A stretch of DNA of 32,949 nt from an uncultured Lachnospiraceae bacterium. GTDB lineage: Bacteria > Bacillota > Clostridia > Lachnospirales > Lachnospiraceae. A model generated the notes under the pieces. That model had not been told where the DNA came from. It did no database searches and saw nothing but the letters and a program-made list of their open reading frames with translations. The DNA is taken from assembly GCA_902766175.1 (NCBI GenBank), contig CACXCJ010000013.1, forward strand, positions 1-32,949. The letters are read 5' to 3'. The position numbers were made by a program, and so were the translations under genes. Position 1 is the stretch's first letter. Each line of letters starts with the position of its first letter. Positions 30,676-32,949 of the stretch are shown here, piece by piece.

Positions 30676-31908
30676 ATGAGACAGCTTTTTCGAAACAGGG
30701 CAGTCCGCGCAGCAGCGGTGTTCCTCGCCGCGGTGATTGTTTTTCTCCCGGCGGGACAGGCGGATGCGGCGGTCGTGGGCCGCGGAGCCCGGAGCACAGC
30801 CGCGGGCGCACAGACCTCAGGCGGCACCGCGGCGGCAGGCACCGGGCAGTCGTCTGGAAACACCTCTCTTTCTTCCGGGACAGCGGCGGGAAATCAGAGC
30901 GGTGCAGTTGCCGGGGCGCCGGAGAGCTCCGCCGCGGAAGGCAGTGCAGCGGCGGTCACCGGAAGCGCTGCGTCAGGAGCCGCGGAGAACACGGAGAGCT
31001 CGGGCGCAGTCGTTGAGGCGACAGCGCCGGCCGGCGCTGCGGCGGGCTCCAATACGCTGTCTGAGCCGCGCGTCGTGACGACGACGCTCTTTGGCGGCGG
31101 CGAGCTCATGATGCTCTCCCCGGATTCGGCGAGCCAGATGGAGGCCTTTCTCATCACGACAAAGAGCGGAAAGGTGATCGTGGTGGACGGCGGCACAGAG
31201 AACGAGACGGAGCACCTGAAGCAGGCCATTCTGAAAAGGGGCGGGCGTGTCTCCGCGTGGCTTGTCACGCACCCTCACTCCGACCATGTGGGCGCCATGA
31301 CGAAGATTCTGAATGACGAGAACTCCGGCATCACGGTGGATGCGGTCTACTATCACTACCTGCCGATCGAGTGGTACCAGGCAAATGAGGCGTACCGCGC
31401 GGACATGGTCTCTCAGAATCTCGCGGCTCTCTCAAAGCTCAGCCCGTCCGTGAATCACCCGAACATTCAGAAGGGCGATGTCATTGACGTGGACGATGTC
31501 CGGATCACCGTGATGAACAGCCCCTATGAGTTCCAGGTGAATGCGATCAACAATTCCTCGGTCGCGTACCGTGTCGAGCTGAACGGAAAGCGGATCCTGT
31601 TTCTCGGCGACATGGGCGTCCCGGCGGGCAACAGCCTCCTGAATGAGTATAAGGACAGCCTCGGGGAGCTGAAGGCCGACATCGTGCAGATGGCGCACCA
31701 CGGCGAGCAGGGGGTGGACCGGAATGTCTACGAGGCGGTGCGGCCGCAGATCACGCTCTGGTGCTGCCCGGAGTGGCTGTGGGACAATGACAGCGGCAGC
31801 GGAGCCAACAGCGGCCCCTGGAAGACGCTCGAGGTGCGCGGCTGGATGCGCCAGCTCGGCGTGAAGACTTACGTCATCGCGAAGGACGGGGATCAGGTGC
31901 TCAGATGA
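30676..31908 (+). CDS. secreted metallo-beta-lactamase-fold hydrolase (ComEC C-terminal-like)
   Basis: A 410-residue protein. Residues 1-31 are a signal peptide with a likely AxA cleavage (GQADAA). Residues 35-125 are a low-complexity Ala/Gly/Ser/Thr linker, probably extended and possibly wall-spanning. Residues 135-410 are an MBL fold: VIVVDGGTENE, the metal motif THPHSDHVG (H199, H201, D203, H204), ILFLGDMG (D312) and MAHHGEQGVD (H341-H342), in the order and spacing of the ComEC-type extracellular MBL domain. The substrate is unknown; nucleic acid or a phosphodiester is a guess from the ComEC relation. GGAGG lies ahead of the ATG. The stop overlaps the Maf start by four bases (ATGA). Confidence 0.87.
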   Translation: MRQLFRNRAVRAAAVFLAAVIVFLPAGQADAAVVGRGARSTAAGAQTSGGTAAAGTGQSSGNTSLSSGTAAGNQSGAVAGAPESSAAEGSAAAVTGSAASGAAENTESSGAVVEATAPAGAAAGSNTLSEPRVVTTTLFGGGELMMLSPDSASQMEAFLITTKSGKVIVVDGGTENETEHLKQAILKRGGRVSAWLVTHPHSDHVGAMTKILNDENSGITVDAVYYHYLPIEWYQANEAYRADMVSQNLAALSKLSPSVNHPNIQKGDVIDVDDVRITVMNSPYEFQVNAINNSSVAYRVELNGKRILFLGDMGVPAGNSLLNEYKDSLGELKADIVQMAHHGEQGVDRNVYEAVRPQITLWCCPEWLWDNDSGSGANSGPWKTLEVRGWMRQLGVKTYVIAKDGDQVLR

Positions 31909-32585
31909 GCGGAGCGCGGACACAGGAGGACGGCGCGCCGCGGCAGAAGAGAGGCGTGCTGCGCCAGGAGAGCGGCGTGCCGCGCCGGAAGGGTACGGGC
32001 GCGCCGGAAGGGCATAAAATCGTGCTCGCATCGGCATCCCCCCGGAGAAGGGAGCTTCTCCTTCAGGCGGGAATCCGGGCGGAGGTGATCCCGAGCCATA
32101 AGGAGGAGAAATCTGCGGCGAAGACGCCGGCGGGCCTCGTGAAGGCACTTTCCAGGACAAAGGCGCGGGATATCGCCTCGGGCCAGGCGCCGGGAGTGGT
32201 CGTCATCGGCGCGGATACCGTGGTGGTCCGGGATGGAGAGATTCTGGGGAAGCCGAGGGACGCGGAGGACGCGGTCCGGACGCTGCGCAGCCTCTCAGGC
32301 AGGACGCATCAGGTCTATACAGGCGTCACGATGATTCTCTGCGGCGCCCGCGAGGTGACGTTTGCGGTGCGGACGGATGTCTCCGTCTATCCGCTGACAG
32401 AGGAGGAGATCCGCGCGTACGTAGAGAGCGGAGATCCGATGGACAAGGCGGGCTCCTACGGAATCCAGGGCCCCTTCGGCGCTTACATCCGCGGAATCCG
32501 CGGGGAGTACACGAATGTCGTCGGGCTTCCGCTGGGCCGGACCGTGCAGGAGCTGAAAAAGCTTCTGGCGGAAGACGGAAACTGA
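31905..32585 (+). CDS. maf: Maf-family nucleoside triphosphate pyrophosphatase
   Basis: A 226-residue product. Residues 37-226 are a complete Maf domain: IVLASASPRRRELL with the conserved Ser-x-Ser-Pro-Arg-Arg, VIGADTVVV with the catalytic Asp, GKPRDAEDA with the conserved Lys, and DKAGSYGIQG near the C-terminus. Maf enzymes hydrolyse modified or non-canonical NTPs and have been linked to septum control. The first 36 residues are a basic extension made by three 21-bp repeats. The ATGA overlap with the MBL gene favours real use of this early start, since no internal ATG precedes the Maf fold. A start at an internal GTG is possible. The product is otherwise family-sized. Confidence 0.92.
   Translation: MSGARTQEDGAPRQKRGVLRQESGVPRRKGTGAPEGHKIVLASASPRRRELLLQAGIRAEVIPSHKEEKSAAKTPAGLVKALSRTKARDIASGQAPGVVVIGADTVVVRDGEILGKPRDAEDAVRTLRSLSGRTHQVYTGVTMILCGAREVTFAVRTDVSVYPLTEEEIRAYVESGDPMDKAGSYGIQGPFGAYIRGIRGEYTNVVGLPLGRTVQELKKLLAEDGN
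31932..31994 (+). repeat. three tandem 21-bp repeats encoding the Maf N-terminal extension
   Basis: Units at 31932, 31953 and 31974 each start GGCGYGCYGCG and encode heptapeptides of the form GxxRQKR, GVLRQES and GVPRRKG. They are imperfect (about six differences per pair) and older-looking than the 10592 array, but share the 21-bp period of the 13479 and 8748 arrays. Confidence 0.7.
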
Positions 32586-32625
32586 GGAAAAACAGTATCT
32601 GACCTGAGGAAAAACAGCATCTGAC
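32582..32625 (+). repeat. 22-bp tandem duplication across the maf stop codon
   Basis: Two units, 32582-32603 and 32604-32625, each begin CTGAGGAAAAACAG and end ATCTGAC; they differ at one base. The first unit contains the maf TGA. The second unit lies in the 61-base spacer before the cyclophilin gene. Confidence 0.9.
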
Positions 32626-32646
32626 AGCAGAGATTGGAGAAAATTG

Positions 32647-32949
32647 ATGAAAAACCCAGTGGTAACCATTACGATGGCAGACGGCGGCGTCATGAAGGCG
32701 GAGCTCTATCCGGAAAAGGCGCCGAACACGGTGCGGAATTTCCTGAGCCTTGCGGGCAGCGGCTTTTACGACGGCCTGATTTTCCACCGCGTGATTTCCG
32801 GCTTCATGATTCAGGGCGGAGATCCCGAGGGGACCGGCATGGGCGGCCCGGGATATGAGATCCGCGGCGTTCGGAAAGCTGATCGAGGGCGAGGACGTCC
32901 TGGACCGGATCGCGGGGACGAAGACGGATTACAGCGACCGGCCCCTCTC
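32647..32949 (+). pseudogene. peptidyl-prolyl cis-trans isomerase (cyclophilin), internally deleted and frameshifted, cut by the window end
   Basis: The ATG at 32647 follows TTGGAGAAAATTG and begins a normal bacterial cyclophilin: [20 protein letters not shown], then [29 protein letters not shown] (catalytic Arg, Phe and Gln) and [11 protein letters not shown]. Directly after that, at about 32867, the frame changes: the family sequence resumes one frame over as [26 protein letters not shown], the part that normally follows some 48 residues later. The missing block includes the SQFFI half of the active site. In the original frame translation runs on into unrelated Arg/Gly/Pro codons. The junction lies in GGCG/GCG microhomology. 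Either this is a real inactivating deletion or an assembly error. Confidence 0.78.

Overview
The window looks like chromosomal DNA from a G+C-rich Gram-positive anaerobe, most like a Lachnospiraceae-type Bacillota. This is inferred from strong AGGAGG ribosome-binding sites, a zinc-ribbon/TauE/BCCT gene complement, a LeuA of about 557 residues, gram-positive-style glycan genes and the absence of any outer-membrane gene. No plasmid, phage, insertion-sequence or CRISPR hallmark was seen. The taxon itself is an inference. Nearly all genes lie on the + strand in tightly packed runs, many joined by 4- to 29-base overlaps.

Region 1 (1-17429) is a surface-polysaccharide locus. It opens with the end of dTDP-rhamnose synthesis (rfbD) and a phosphoglucosamine mutase (glmM), followed by an inserted leucine-biosynthesis gene (leuA). 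Then come a GT8 and a GT2 glycosyltransferase, a Wzx-like flippase, another GT2 of rhamnosyltransferase type, a polyprenyl-phosphate GT2 paired with a DUF2304 protein, and a DUF2142 membrane protein. The run ends with an ABC-2 exporter (Wzm/Wzt, with a C-terminal glycan-binding-like domain on Wzt) and a 1324-residue multidomain enzyme. That enzyme reads methyltransferase, kinase-like domain, coiled coil, GT2, GT4. The first three modules, in that order and size, resemble the Escherichia coli O9a chain terminator WbdD; the last two resemble a polymerase. A terminator-ruler fused to a polymerase next to a glycan-recognising exporter is the most interesting object in the window.

Region 2 (17430-18944) is a small housekeeping island: a tRNA-Ala(CGC) with its own promoter and terminator, a TauE/SafE permease, and a zinc-ribbon protein with its own promoter.

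Region 3 (18928-27994) is a second glycan module: a GmhA-like SIS isomerase, a GT2, three consecutive large polytopic membrane proteins (probably GT-C-like), a LicD-family phosphotransferase and a GtrB-like polyprenyl-phosphate glycosyltransferase. It ends against a convergent minus-strand operon (BCCT transporter plus XRE regulator). An A+T-rich divergent control region separates that operon from region 4.

Region 4 (29978-end) holds a lipoprotein, a secreted metallo-beta-lactamase-fold protein, a Maf nucleotide pyrophosphatase and a cyclophilin gene that appears to have an internal, out-of-frame deletion.

A recurring oddity is short tandem repeats (18-36 bp, often 21 bp) in spacers, at protein N-termini and in interdomain linkers.
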